A stretch of 44,215 nucleotides of DNA from Fimenecus sp963624605 (GTDB lineage: Bacteria > Bacillota > Clostridia > Oscillospirales > Acutalibacteraceae), in NCBI GenBank assembly GCA_963624605.1, contig CAVFQD010000008.1:1-44215 (forward strand), in the 5' to 3' direction. The notes beneath the pieces were generated by a model that worked only from the letters and a program-made list of their open reading frames with translations, was not told where the DNA came from and did no database searches. Shown here in pieces: positions 1 to 8,050 of the stretch (within the stretch, counting starts at the first letter, position 1; every line of letters starts with the position of its first letter). The translations under genes were made by a program, and so were the position numbers.

Positions 1-1290
1 TCGGCGGCTTTCGGCAGCGCCTTAATATCGAGCATTTACAGTATGGTCGATATGGCGATGGTCGGAAAATATCAGGGACCCGACGGCACTGCCGCACTGG
101 CTGTTGTGGCGCCCGTGTGGAATATCATATATAGCCTCGGATTGTTGACGGGTATTGGCGGAAGCGTTATTTTCAGCACCCGCCGCGGAAGTACCGATAA
201 CAAAGATGCAGGCGAAAACCGATACTTCACTTCGGCGGTCATTGGCTCGGTGGCTCTTGCCGTTATCGCATGGATAGGACTTATAGCGTTTGAAGCTCCC
301 CTGCTTCGCTTTTTCGGTGCGGACGACACATTGCTTCCGTTGGCACGGGAATATCTCAAGCCCGTCAAGGTCGTGCTTCCGTTATTTTTGTTCAATCAGA
401 TGCTTGCCGCATTTTTGCGAAACGACGGCGCCCCCGCGCTTGCCACAATCAGCATCCTTTCGGGCGGCATTTTCAATGTTTTCGGCGATTGGTTCTTCGT
501 GTTTTCGTGTGATATGGGCGTTTTCGGCGCAGGTCTTGCAACGGCTGTCGGCAGTGCCATATCATTTATAATTATGATGACGCACTTCTTCTCAAAGAAG
601 AACACACTGCGGCTTGTAAAGCCTCATCATCTCGGATACAAGCTGAAAAAAATATGCATAACGGGCTTTTCAACCTTTTTCATCGATGTCGCTATGGGCA
701 TACTCACAATTCTGTTCAACCGTCAGATTATGAAGTATCTCGGGGCAAACGCCCTTGCGATTTACGGTCCCATAATAAACATCAGCACCTTTGTTCAGTG
801 CTGTGCGTACAGCGTAGGTCAGGCGGCACAACCTATTATTTCGACAAATTACGGTGCGGAAAACGGCAAGAGAATAAAGGAAACGCTCCGCCTTGCGCTT
901 TATTCCTGCGCTTTCTTCGGCATTGTCTGGACTGCGTTGAGCGTTGCCGTGCCCAACATCTATATACACATTTTTATGAGCCCGACCGAAGAGATACTCG
1001 AAATGGCGCCCGACATTATCAGAACCTATTCAATTTCGTTTTTATTGCTTCCGTTCAACATTTTCTCGACTTACTATTTCCAAGCAATTATGAAGCCGAA
1101 GGCTTCCTTTGCCGTGTCCGTCGCAAGAGGACTTGTAATAAGCGGAGCTCTGATTTTGGTTTTGCCGTTGATTTTCGACCCGACTTCAATTTGGCTTGCA
1201 ATGCCGATAACCGAGCTGATTGTTGCGGTATATGCTTCGTTGGCGATGAAAAAATTCACCGATATTTTACCTGACAAGTCAAAGGTTTAA
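1..1290 (+). CDS. MATE family multidrug/sodium exporter, 5' end outside the window
   Basis: This is a multidrug and toxic compound extrusion (MATE) type membrane antiporter, which normally exports cationic compounds in exchange for Na+ or H+. The reading frame is open from base 1 and the protein already starts inside helix 1, with SxxSMVDMAMVG typical of the family's N-terminal helix, so about 20-40 residues are missing upstream. About 429 residues are visible, with ten or more hydrophobic segments in two homologous halves; the full family length is about 450. The ATG at base 43 is internal. The next gene has its own promoter directly after this stop codon, so the two are probably separate units. 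The substrate cannot be told from sequence. Confidence 0.9.
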   Translation, partial: SAAFGSALISSIYSMVDMAMVGKYQGPDGTAALAVVAPVWNIIYSLGLLTGIGGSVIFSTRRGSTDNKDAGENRYFTSAVIGSVALAVIAWIGLIAFEAPLLRFFGADDTLLPLAREYLKPVKVVLPLFLFNQMLAAFLRNDGAPALATISILSGGIFNVFGDWFFVFSCDMGVFGAGLATAVGSAISFIIMMTHFFSKKNTLRLVKPHHLGYKLKKICITGFSTFFIDVAMGILTILFNRQIMKYLGANALAIYGPIINISTFVQCCAYSVGQAAQPIISTNYGAENGKRIKETLRLALYSCAFFGIVWTALSVAVPNIYIHIFMSPTEEILEMAPDIIRTYSISFLLLPFNIFSTYYFQAIMKPKASFAVSVARGLVISGALILVLPLIFDPTSIWLAMPITELIVAVYASLAMKKFTDILPDKSKV

Positions 1291-1319
1291 TTGACCTTTT
1301 CGGTCCGATACTATATAAT
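1291..1319 (+). promoter_or_regulatory. Predicted sigma-A promoter of the GH95 gene
   Basis: TTGACC at 1291-1296 and a perfect TATAAT at 1314-1319 are separated by 17 bases. It begins directly after the stop codon of the MATE gene and lies 27 bases upstream of the GH95 start, so transcription would begin around 1326. No operator-like dyad is obvious. Confidence 0.75.
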
Positions 1320-1346
1320 AAATTCATTAAAGCAACGAGGTGCGAG

Positions 1347-3635
1347 ATGAATAATATTGTATGGTATAACTCCCCCGCAAAATACTGGACGGATGCAATT
1401 CCGATGGGAAACGGCTTTTTGGGCGGTATGTTTTTCTGCTCGGATAAAAACGACCGTATCGCCTTAAACCGTGATACTCTCTGGACGGGCTTTCCGAGGG
1501 AAATTAAAAAAGGCGGCGCATACGAAGCCTACAAAAAGGCGCAGAACATGGCTCTTGACGGCGACTTTGTATCGGCTCAAAAGGAGCTAACCGACAACTT
1601 TTTGACCTGCTGGTCGCAGGCTTATCTTCCGCTTGGCGACCTTTATATCGAGCATAAATTCTCACCATTCGGAGCGAAAAATTACAAAAGAGAGCTGAAC
1701 CTTGAAACGGCTGTTCTCAACTGCAAATACGAAAAAAGCGGCGCAAAAATAACAAAAGAAGCCTTTATATCCAACCCTGCGGATGTTCTTGTGTACAGGA
1801 TAACATCTTCAAAGGGCATTGACTTTTCGGTTAATTTCAAAACACAATTAAGGAGCACTGCCGTTGCGGTAAAGGACACCGTTACGGTTGACGGTATCTG
1901 CCCGAGCGATTCAGGTTCATGGCTTGCGAAATATCCCTGTGCCGAGCTCCCGTATTCAGACCTGCCCGAGGAGCAGGGAATTTCTTTCAGGACGGTTATA
2001 AAAGTAGTTTCAAACGGAACCGTCTGTGCGACGAGTGGCGGTAAAATCAAGGTAAGCGGCAGTACCGAAGCCACGGTTTTCCTCTGCACAAAGACTAATT
2101 TCAAGGACGGAATCACTCCTCCTTACAAAAGCGATGTCGAATACAAAAATGCCTGTGTTCTCGCCGTAAATTCAGCGGTAAAAAAAGGTTATAACGATTT
2201 GAAGTCGGAGCACATTGCCGACTATAAGAAATATTATTCGAGAACGGCTTTCACACTCAATAAAAAGAGCGAAAATTCCGAACTGCCGACTAACGAAAGG
2301 CTTTACGCTTTCAAAAACGACAAGTCGGACTCGGAGCTTTACGAGCTTTTCTGGAATTTTGCAAAATATCTTACAATTTCATCCTCGAGAGAAAATTCCC
2401 GTGCGACAAACCTTCAGGGCATATGGAGCGAAAACCTGCGTGCGCCTTGGAACTCGAACTACACGATAAACATCAACACCGAAATGAACTATTGGCCGAC
2501 GCTCTGCTTTGATATGTCGGAGCTTATCTCTCCCCTGTTTGACCTTATCGGGCTTATTAGTGTAACGGGCGAAAATACCGCAAGGGATTATTACAAGGCG
2601 GGCGGCTTTGTCGCTCACCACAACACCGACATATGGGGCTTTACCGCTCCCACCTACGGCGATGCGCAATGGGGTTATTGGCAGGGCGGCTCGGGCTGGC
2701 TTTGCCACAGCCTTTTTGAATATTACGAATACACAGGCGACAAGGAATTTCTTTCAAATACGGCGTTGCCGATACTCAAAAAGGCGTGCGAATTTTATTC
2801 CGATATTTTAACCTATACGAAAGAAGGAAAGCTTTCGGTCTGCCCCGCAACCTCGCCCGAAAACACCTTCAAGTGCAACGACAAGGCGACTTCGGTTGCA
2901 AAAAGCTCCGCTATTATGGACGCGATTGTCCTCGACTGCTTCAAGAACTATCTGAAATTCTGTGAAATCACGGGCGTAAGCGACGAATTCACGAAAAAGA
3001 TTGCCGAGCAGACGGAGAAAATCAAGCCGTTTAAGATTGGCTCACAGGGTCAGCTTCTTGAATGGGACGACGAATACAAGGAGTGCGACAAGCACCACCG
3101 CCATGTTTCGCACCTTATCGGTCTGCACCCGTTCAGCCTTATAAACAAAAACGATACGCCCGAGCTTTTCGACGCCTGCAAAAAGACGCTTGAAATCAGA
3201 GGAGACGCAGGTACGGGCTGGAGCCTTGCGTGGAAGATAAATTTCCATGCCCGTCTTAAAAATTCCGACAAGGCATATACGCTTCTCAATATGCAGTTGA
3301 ACCCCGTAAGGTCAAGGAAAAAGTCGGCGTTCAATTACGGAGACGGCGGCGGAACATATCCCAACCTTTTCGACGCACATCCTCCGTTCCAGATTGACGG
3401 AAACTTCGGTGCGGCAAGCGGAATAAACGAAATGCTTGTACAGTCGGACGGCAAGAATATCTATTTGCTCCCTGCCCTGCCGAAAGAGTGGAAAAGCGGC
3501 AGCGTCAAGGGCTTCAGGGTCAAGGGCAATGCCAAAATCGATTTTTCGTGGGAGGACGGCAAGGTTACGGAGTATAAACTGCACACGGATAACAAGGACC
3601 TCAAGGTCATAACAAACGAATATTGCGATTCCTGA
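1347..3635 (+). CDS. Glycoside hydrolase family 95, probable alpha-L-fucosidase
   Basis: A 762-residue GH95 enzyme, a family of inverting alpha-1,2-L-fucosidases (a few members are alpha-L-galactosidases). The N-terminal beta domain opens with WYNSPAKYW and GNGFLGGMFF; the (alpha/alpha)6 barrel follows from about residue 280. By analogy with the Bifidobacterium AfcA enzyme, the water-activating asparagines are N375 and N377 (NIN in ININTEMNYWP), the general acid is E505 (TSPEN) and D684 lies in QIDGNFG. No signal peptide or anchor is seen, so it probably acts in the cytoplasm on imported oligosaccharides. The ATG follows a GAGGTG ribosome site. No transporter or fucose pathway gene is adjacent except the MATE exporter. 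The exact substrate is inference. Confidence 0.9.
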   Translation: MNNIVWYNSPAKYWTDAIPMGNGFLGGMFFCSDKNDRIALNRDTLWTGFPREIKKGGAYEAYKKAQNMALDGDFVSAQKELTDNFLTCWSQAYLPLGDLYIEHKFSPFGAKNYKRELNLETAVLNCKYEKSGAKITKEAFISNPADVLVYRITSSKGIDFSVNFKTQLRSTAVAVKDTVTVDGICPSDSGSWLAKYPCAELPYSDLPEEQGISFRTVIKVVSNGTVCATSGGKIKVSGSTEATVFLCTKTNFKDGITPPYKSDVEYKNACVLAVNSAVKKGYNDLKSEHIADYKKYYSRTAFTLNKKSENSELPTNERLYAFKNDKSDSELYELFWNFAKYLTISSSRENSRATNLQGIWSENLRAPWNSNYTININTEMNYWPTLCFDMSELISPLFDLIGLISVTGENTARDYYKAGGFVAHHNTDIWGFTAPTYGDAQWGYWQGGSGWLCHSLFEYYEYTGDKEFLSNTALPILKKACEFYSDILTYTKEGKLSVCPATSPENTFKCNDKATSVAKSSAIMDAIVLDCFKNYLKFCEITGVSDEFTKKIAEQTEKIKPFKIGSQGQLLEWDDEYKECDKHHRHVSHLIGLHPFSLINKNDTPELFDACKKTLEIRGDAGTGWSLAWKINFHARLKNSDKAYTLLNMQLNPVRSRKKSAFNYGDGGGTYPNLFDAHPPFQIDGNFGAASGINEMLVQSDGKNIYLLPALPKEWKSGSVKGFRVKGNAKIDFSWEDGKVTEYKLHTDNKDLKVITNEYCDS

Positions 3636-3670
3636 AACAAAACAAATTAACAAGCTGCAAATACATATAA

Positions 3671-3707
3671 AAATCCCGCTACAAACACTCAGCCGGTAGC
3701 GGGATTT
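3671..3707. terminator. Bidirectional intrinsic terminator between GH95 and folK
   Basis: A perfect 12-bp stem (3671-3682 with 3696-3707, AAATCCCGCTAC/GTAGCGGGATTT) with a 13-base loop has A/T runs on both sides. It lies between the convergent GH95 and folK stop codons and can serve both strands. Confidence 0.85.
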
Positions 3708-3714
3708 AATTTTC

Positions 3715-4185
3715 TTAAATTTTTGTAAGCTTTGTCCTGTCCGTGTTTTCATACTCCTCATCGAAAGTGTATCCGAAGGCTTCGTTTTCGGGGAAAAGGT
3801 CGTGCAGTGGGACAAGCACGAAATCCCTTTGTTTTATAAACTTATGAGGCACGGTCAGTTCGTCGGTTGAAATTTCCGTATTCTCCAAAAGCAGTATATC
3901 CACATCAATTATACGCGGTCCGTTTTTGAATTTACGCACCCTGCCGAGAGCCGCCTCAATCCCGAGGCATGCACCGAGCAAAGCGTTCGGCGAGAGCTTC
4001 GTTTCTATTAGAACGGCGCAGTTGAGAAACCTGTCCTGCTGCTCATAACCCCACGGCTCGGTCTCATAGACGGAGGACTTTTTCAAAATTTCCGTGTTCG
4101 GCAAAAGCGCAAGCGAGGAATAGACATTTTCAATATTTTTGAGCCTGTCGCCGATATTCGTTCCTATTCCGAGTACCGCTTTCAT
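3715..4185 (-). CDS. folK: HPPK: 2-amino-4-hydroxy-6-hydroxymethyldihydropteridine diphosphokinase
   Basis: A 156-residue pyrophosphokinase that transfers diphosphate from ATP to 6-hydroxymethyl-dihydropterin, the step before dihydropteroate synthase. The family signature GPRIIDVDILL (two Mg-binding aspartates) is intact, the N-terminus GIGTNIGDRLKN is typical, and length matches the family. The start overlaps the folB stop by four bases (ATGA), so translation is coupled. It is the last gene of the folE-folP-folB-folK run and is followed at once by a strong terminator. Cytoplasmic. Confidence 0.95.
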   Translation of the reverse strand: MKAVLGIGTNIGDRLKNIENVYSSLALLPNTEILKKSSVYETEPWGYEQQDRFLNCAVLIETKLSPNALLGACLGIEAALGRVRKFKNGPRIIDVDILLLENTEISTDELTVPHKFIKQRDFVLVPLHDLFPENEAFGYTFDEEYENTDRTKLTKI

Positions 4186-4544
4186 TGTCTGCTCCTTGTA
4201 ATTTCAACCGAAACATAATCAAAATCAGCCTTTATCGGGGCAAAAGGCTTTTTAACTTCAACCGTAACGGTATCGATTTTCGGAAATTCCGCAAGTATTG
4301 CGTCCGCAACGGTTTGCGCCGCCTTTTCAAGCAAATCAAACTTGTCAGACAAGAACACACGCCTTGCGGTCTTTATGATTTTCGCATAGCTTACCGTATC
4401 GTCTACATTGTCGCTCGCACACGGCAAATCGAGCGAAAGATATGATTTTATATCAAGTATGAACTCCTGACCGTCGATTTTTTCTTCAGGATTGACCCCG
4501 TGATATGCGTAGAACTTTAAGCCCTTAACTTCGATTTTATCCAT
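4182..4544 (-). CDS. folB: Dihydroneopterin aldolase
   Basis: A 120-residue enzyme converting 7,8-dihydroneopterin to 6-hydroxymethyl-dihydropterin and glycolaldehyde. The N-terminal EVKGLKFYAYHGVNPEEK and the later EVKKPFAPIKADFDYVSVEI pattern are characteristic of FolB, and length is normal. It starts two bases after the folP stop and overlaps folK by four bases, so the three are co-transcribed and probably translationally coupled. Order folE-folP-folB-folK follows the pathway branch from GTP towards dihydropteroate. Confidence 0.95.
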   Translation of the reverse strand: MDKIEVKGLKFYAYHGVNPEEKIDGQEFILDIKSYLSLDLPCASDNVDDTVSYAKIIKTARRVFLSDKFDLLEKAAQTVADAILAEFPKIDTVTVEVKKPFAPIKADFDYVSVEITRSRQ

Positions 4545-4546
4545 AA

Positions 4547-5383
4547 TTACCTCACTGCCGCATCCGCCATTTTCGCCGCCAAAGCCGCTTCCTTAACATG
4601 GTGTACACGAATGAAATCGGTGCCGCCCGCTATGGCAAGCGTGTCCGCCGCAACCGTTCCGAAAACTCTGTCATAGCCGTCTGCGCCCGTCTCGTTTTTA
4701 ACAAGGCGTTTGCACGAAAGCGCCGTCAAAAGTGCTCTTTCGGGCGTTTTAAGCCTGTCTGTGTGCCTTAAAAGCTCCAAATTGTCCGAATGTGACTTAC
4801 CGAAGCCGAAGCCCATATCAAAGCAGAGATTTTCACGGCTTATCGAATACTCCGAGGCGATTTTTTCCGCCCTGTCAAAGAATGTAAGCACATCGTTTAC
4901 AACGCCGCCGCATTTTGTGTAATCAGCCTCCTGCGAAGCCGAGGCGTTTCCCGTGTGCATTACTATCCAGCCCGCGTTGTGTTTTTTGACGGTAAGCGCC
5001 ATTTCCCTTTCCATATCGGAACTTACATCGTTTATTATCCTCGCCCCGTTTTCAAGGCAGTATTCCGCAACCTTCGGATAGAATGTGTCGACCGACACGG
5101 GAACCTTTACCGCCGAGGTTACGGCAGGAATGTATTTTTTTATAATTTCAAGCTCCTCGTCCTCCGACAAAAGCACACTGCCGGGTCTTGTGGACTGTGC
5201 GCCGATGTCAATTATGTCAGCACCGTCGTTTTCCATCAAAAGTGCGTGCTCAACCGCTTTTTCGGGCGTGTTCCACTGTCCGCCGTCAAAAAACGAGTCG
5301 GGTGTGACATTGAGTATTCCCATTATGTATGTCCTTTTGTTAAGCTCAAACGAAAAGCCGTTACCCTTGAAATAATAAGCCAT
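4547..5383 (-). CDS. folP: Dihydropteroate synthase
   Basis: A 278-residue TIM-barrel enzyme that condenses hydroxymethyl-dihydropterin diphosphate with p-aminobenzoate; it is the sulfonamide target. Both signatures are visible: GILNVTPDSFFDGG (residues about 22-35) and DIIDIGAQSTRPG (about 57-69); the C-terminal RVHHV motif is present. The start codon shares its A with the folE stop (TAATG), so the two genes are coupled, and a GGAGGTAA ribosome site sits inside the end of folE. Nothing looks degenerate. Confidence 0.96.
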   Translation of the reverse strand: MAYYFKGNGFSFELNKRTYIMGILNVTPDSFFDGGQWNTPEKAVEHALLMENDGADIIDIGAQSTRPGSVLLSEDEELEIIKKYIPAVTSAVKVPVSVDTFYPKVAEYCLENGARIINDVSSDMEREMALTVKKHNAGWIVMHTGNASASQEADYTKCGGVVNDVLTFFDRAEKIASEYSISRENLCFDMGFGFGKSHSDNLELLRHTDRLKTPERALLTALSCKRLVKNETGADGYDRVFGTVAADTLAIAGGTDFIRVHHVKEAALAAKMADAAVR

Positions 5384-5946
5384 TATTTACCTCCAAAAAG
5401 CAATGACATTGCTTCCGACCTTGTTTTCGGGTCCTTTCTCATTGAACCTCTCAATGCTGAGGTCTGAGTCTTTGCGCCTGCCGCCCTTGCTCCCCGCATG
5501 GTCATACAAAGGTGCTCCGCCTCGATAACGACCGCAACACCCTTGGGCTGTAAATGCTCCTCGAGAAAATCCGCCACCTGTGAGGTGAGTCTTTCCTGAA
5601 TTTGCGGGCGCTTTGCGTAATCGTCAACAATCCTTGCAAGCTTTGAGAGCCCTATTACCTTACCCTCCGAGGGAATATATGCGATATGAGCCTTTCCGAC
5701 AAACGGCAACAGGTGATGCTCACACATCGAATAGAGCGGAATATCCCGAACGACTACCATTTCATCGTTATTTCCCTCGTTGAAAATTTTAAGATGTCTT
5801 TCGGGATTCGCTTCAAGCCCCGAAAAAATCTCCCCGTACATATTGGCAACCCTTCTCGGCGTTTCCAAAAGTCCCTCCCTGTCGGGGTCTTCGCCGATTG
5901 CGATAAGAATTTCTCTTACAGCGTTTTCAATTCTTTGTTTATCCAT
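5383..5946 (-). CDS. folE: GTP cyclohydrolase I (type IA)
   Basis: A 187-residue enzyme converting GTP to 7,8-dihydroneopterin triphosphate, the first step of folate synthesis. Zinc ligands corresponding to E. coli C110, H113 and C181 are C75, H78 (SMCEHHLLPF) and C147 (EHLCMTMRG). An upstream in-frame start at 6009 would add 21 unrelated residues and overlap the preceding gene; the ATG at 5946 has a GGGAAGGTG ribosome site and is preferred. It lies 35 bases after the transglutaminase gene. A Zn-independent FolE2 is excluded by the intact metal site. Confidence 0.95.
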   Translation of the reverse strand: MDKQRIENAVREILIAIGEDPDREGLLETPRRVANMYGEIFSGLEANPERHLKIFNEGNNDEMVVVRDIPLYSMCEHHLLPFVGKAHIAYIPSEGKVIGLSKLARIVDDYAKRPQIQERLTSQVADFLEEHLQPKGVAVVIEAEHLCMTMRGARAAGAKTQTSALRGSMRKDPKTRSEAMSLLFGGK

Positions 5947-5981
5947 ATTATGCACCTTCCCGAGGACAAATTTCAAGCTTA

Positions 5982-7142
5982 TTACGACAGAACGAACTGC
6001 ATATAACACATTTCGCTGTCTTCAAAGGTCTGATACTGCGTAAATTTCATATTTTTATTTTTATTTCGGACGTTTACGGCAATTTCCGAAATACCGTCCG
6101 AGTCAACAAGGCTTTTGTATATCGCTGCATAAGCTTCGGGGCTTACCGCAAACACCTCGACATAGCTTGTGCCGTTTGAATAATTCCGAACAGCCTCGGC
6201 TTCAAGGCTTGTTTTAAGCGTGCTTGTATTATTTCCGAAAAGCAAGCCCTCCGCCTTGGCGTAGTTGAACTCATCGGCTGTACAGTCGTTTTCAGCCGGG
6301 TTCATATTAAAATGATTTTGAGAAATCTGCTTCGTTGTCAGATTGAAATAAATATGTGTTTTGATGTCGGGTGAATCGGATTGGTCGGTATCATCCCAGG
6401 TTACATCAAGGTGGTAATTATTACCGTTTATCTTTACGATGTTCCACATATGCCCTTCGATATTTCCGTCATCGTCCATTGCGTCGCCGATTATAAGATA
6501 ATTTTCAATACCGAGCCTGTTGAGCAAAAGCTGTGCGGCTCTCGCATAGCCCTCGCAGACCGCCTCGCCGCCTATAAGAGCGTCATATGATGTGGTTTTG
6601 AGTTTATCGGTCAGGACATATTCGCATTTTTCGCAGATGTAGTCGTGAACATATTTTTCTTTTTCATAATCGGAGGAGAGGCTCTGCGCCTGTTTGACTA
6701 CCTTGTCAACCTCCGTTTTCAGCTCCGAGGTAAGCCTGTCGCACTCCTCCTGCGTATGGGAATACTCCGGCTCAAAATAATACTTATTCCCCTCGGTTCT
6801 GACATTGCACTCCGCCGAATAGCAGATAAGGTCGGGGTTGTCATATGAAACGGCATAATTGAGCGCCGTAAGCTCCGCTTCGGTTATCATTGGAATTTCA
6901 ATCGACTGAGCATGCTTATACATCTCCGGAACTATCAGGGTATACGCTATCTTTGCGTTATCGCTTAAACGGTTGTAATAATATCTGACATTGGTTTCGG
7001 TGTCCGACTGACCGTCATAAACCATTTCCACATCCGAAAAATTTGTGGGGATAAGGCTCAAAAGCGTGTGACGGTTGTAAATAACACCGAGAACAAATAT
7101 CACGGCAATCACTACACCGACGGTTTTGAAAATCTTACGCAT
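5982..7142 (-). CDS. Membrane-anchored transglutaminase-like protease-fold protein
   Basis: A 386-residue protein with one N-terminal membrane segment (residues about 6-22) and an extracytoplasmic region containing a transglutaminase-like core. The Cys-His-Asp triad is visible: C196 in GEAVCEGYA, H231 in EGHMWNIV and D246 in YHLDVTWDD. Proteins of this type act as peptidases or amide-bond enzymes on the cell surface; the substrate here is unknown. The N-terminal helical region (about 50-160) and the C-terminal region (about 290-386) are not recognised. The start overlaps the LCP-like gene by eight bases, implying a coupled function; folE follows by 35 bases. Confidence 0.85.
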   Translation of the reverse strand: MRKIFKTVGVVIAVIFVLGVIYNRHTLLSLIPTNFSDVEMVYDGQSDTETNVRYYYNRLSDNAKIAYTLIVPEMYKHAQSIEIPMITEAELTALNYAVSYDNPDLICYSAECNVRTEGNKYYFEPEYSHTQEECDRLTSELKTEVDKVVKQAQSLSSDYEKEKYVHDYICEKCEYVLTDKLKTTSYDALIGGEAVCEGYARAAQLLLNRLGIENYLIIGDAMDDDGNIEGHMWNIVKINGNNYHLDVTWDDTDQSDSPDIKTHIYFNLTTKQISQNHFNMNPAENDCTADEFNYAKAEGLLFGNNTSTLKTSLEAEAVRNYSNGTSYVEVFAVSPEAYAAIYKSLVDSDGISEIAVNVRNKNKNMKFTQYQTFEDSEMCYMQFVLS

Positions 7143-7992
7143 CCGTTTTCTCCTCTTTTGTAAAGACGCCGCCGTTGTTTATCTCCCCTTGTGTGTTTAC
7201 AAATTCAACAAGCTTATCCTTTTCCTTGGTATAATCAACTATTGAAATATCGGTCTGAGAATTGTTCACGATATATTCAAAGAGGTTGTCCATAGAACCT
7301 ATATGTGAGGGGTCAAGGGCAGTTCTTAAAAACGAAGAGAACGCCGCCGATTTATCCGAATCGCCGCTGTATTTGAGATATTTCAAAAACATATCCGCCG
7401 ACAGACTTTGCGAGCCTGCATTAAGCGTGAGTCCGCCCGAGGTCTTGGGGTCGGTTGCGGACGGCACATCGACAACTATGTCCTTGAATTTCGAAACAAA
7501 GCTCTTAAACTGAAGCTCGCCGATAGATATATATCTGTCAGCCGTAATTCCGGAATATCCCGCAAAAGCCTTGACGAGCGCACCGGCACCCGACTTTTTG
7601 AAATGCTCCGACAGTGTGGCTGAGGTGCCGTTGTACTCCCCGATAATATCGGTAGAAACCGTATTGACGGCAATTGTTTTCTTTTCAATATCGGTTGAAA
7701 TAAGAAAAACAAACGAAGCGTTACCGTCCGTGTCATAACACATAACAATGATCTCGGACTGTCCCTCCATTACAACGGGAGAAGTTGTGCTCTCGGTCTC
7801 AGGCTCTGTGGTTAAATCGTCCGAGGACGAAACGAGATTGCCGAGGTTGAAGTCAATGGACTTCATAAACATAAGTAAAGATATACCTCCGAGAATTATC
7901 ACGAAAGCGGCAAAGGATATTATAAAGCTTTTGAAGCGTTTTGAGTCCTTTTTGTCCTTGCTTGAAAAGTCAAGCTTTCTGTTGTTTTTCAA
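7135..7992 (-). CDS. LCP (LytR-CpsA-Psr)-like membrane protein, active-site arginines not seen
   Basis: A 285-residue protein with a basic cytoplasmic tail, one membrane helix (about residues 21-43), a Ser/Thr/Glu-rich linker and a domain that resembles LCP phosphotransferases, which attach polymers to peptidoglycan. The LCP-like pattern is a strand ending in FLISTDIEKKTIAVNTV, then an YISIGELQFKSFV helix and LNAGSQSLSADMFLKYLKY. The arginines expected after the first strand (normally PRD) and near the last helix are replaced, so catalysis is doubtful. I chose the TTG at 7992, which has GGGAGG seven bases upstream; the longer frame to 8013 starts with another TTG inside the terminator region. 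It overlaps the transglutaminase gene by eight bases. Confidence 0.6.
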   Translation of the reverse strand: MKNNRKLDFSSKDKKDSKRFKSFIISFAAFVIILGGISLLMFMKSIDFNLGNLVSSSDDLTTEPETESTTSPVVMEGQSEIIVMCYDTDGNASFVFLISTDIEKKTIAVNTVSTDIIGEYNGTSATLSEHFKKSGAGALVKAFAGYSGITADRYISIGELQFKSFVSKFKDIVVDVPSATDPKTSGGLTLNAGSQSLSADMFLKYLKYSGDSDKSAAFSSFLRTALDPSHIGSMDNLFEYIVNNSQTDISIVDYTKEKDKLVEFVNTQGEINNGGVFTKEEKTDA

Positions 7993-8011
7993 ATTCTCGC
8001 CTCCCTTTACC

Positions 8012-8044
8012 AAAAAAGCCGATTGCAGCTGTGCAATCGGCTTT
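8012..8044 (-). terminator. Intrinsic terminator after clpX
   Basis: A perfect 13-bp stem (8015-8027 with 8032-8044, AAAGCCGATTGCA) with a four-base loop is followed by a T run on the minus strand. It starts six bases after the clpX stop and ends only about 20 bases before the TTG start of the LCP-like gene. Confidence 0.9.
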
Positions 8045-8050
8045 CTGTCA

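Noticed and set aside
5947..6009. Longer GTP cyclohydrolase starting at 6009
   Set aside because: The extra residues overlap the transglutaminase gene end and do not belong to the family; the ATG at 5946 has a better ribosome site.
7993..8013. Longer N-terminus of the LCP-like protein starting at 8013
   Set aside because: Both starts are TTG, but the one at 7992 has an ideal ribosome site inside the extra segment, while 8013 lies in the T run of the clpX terminator.
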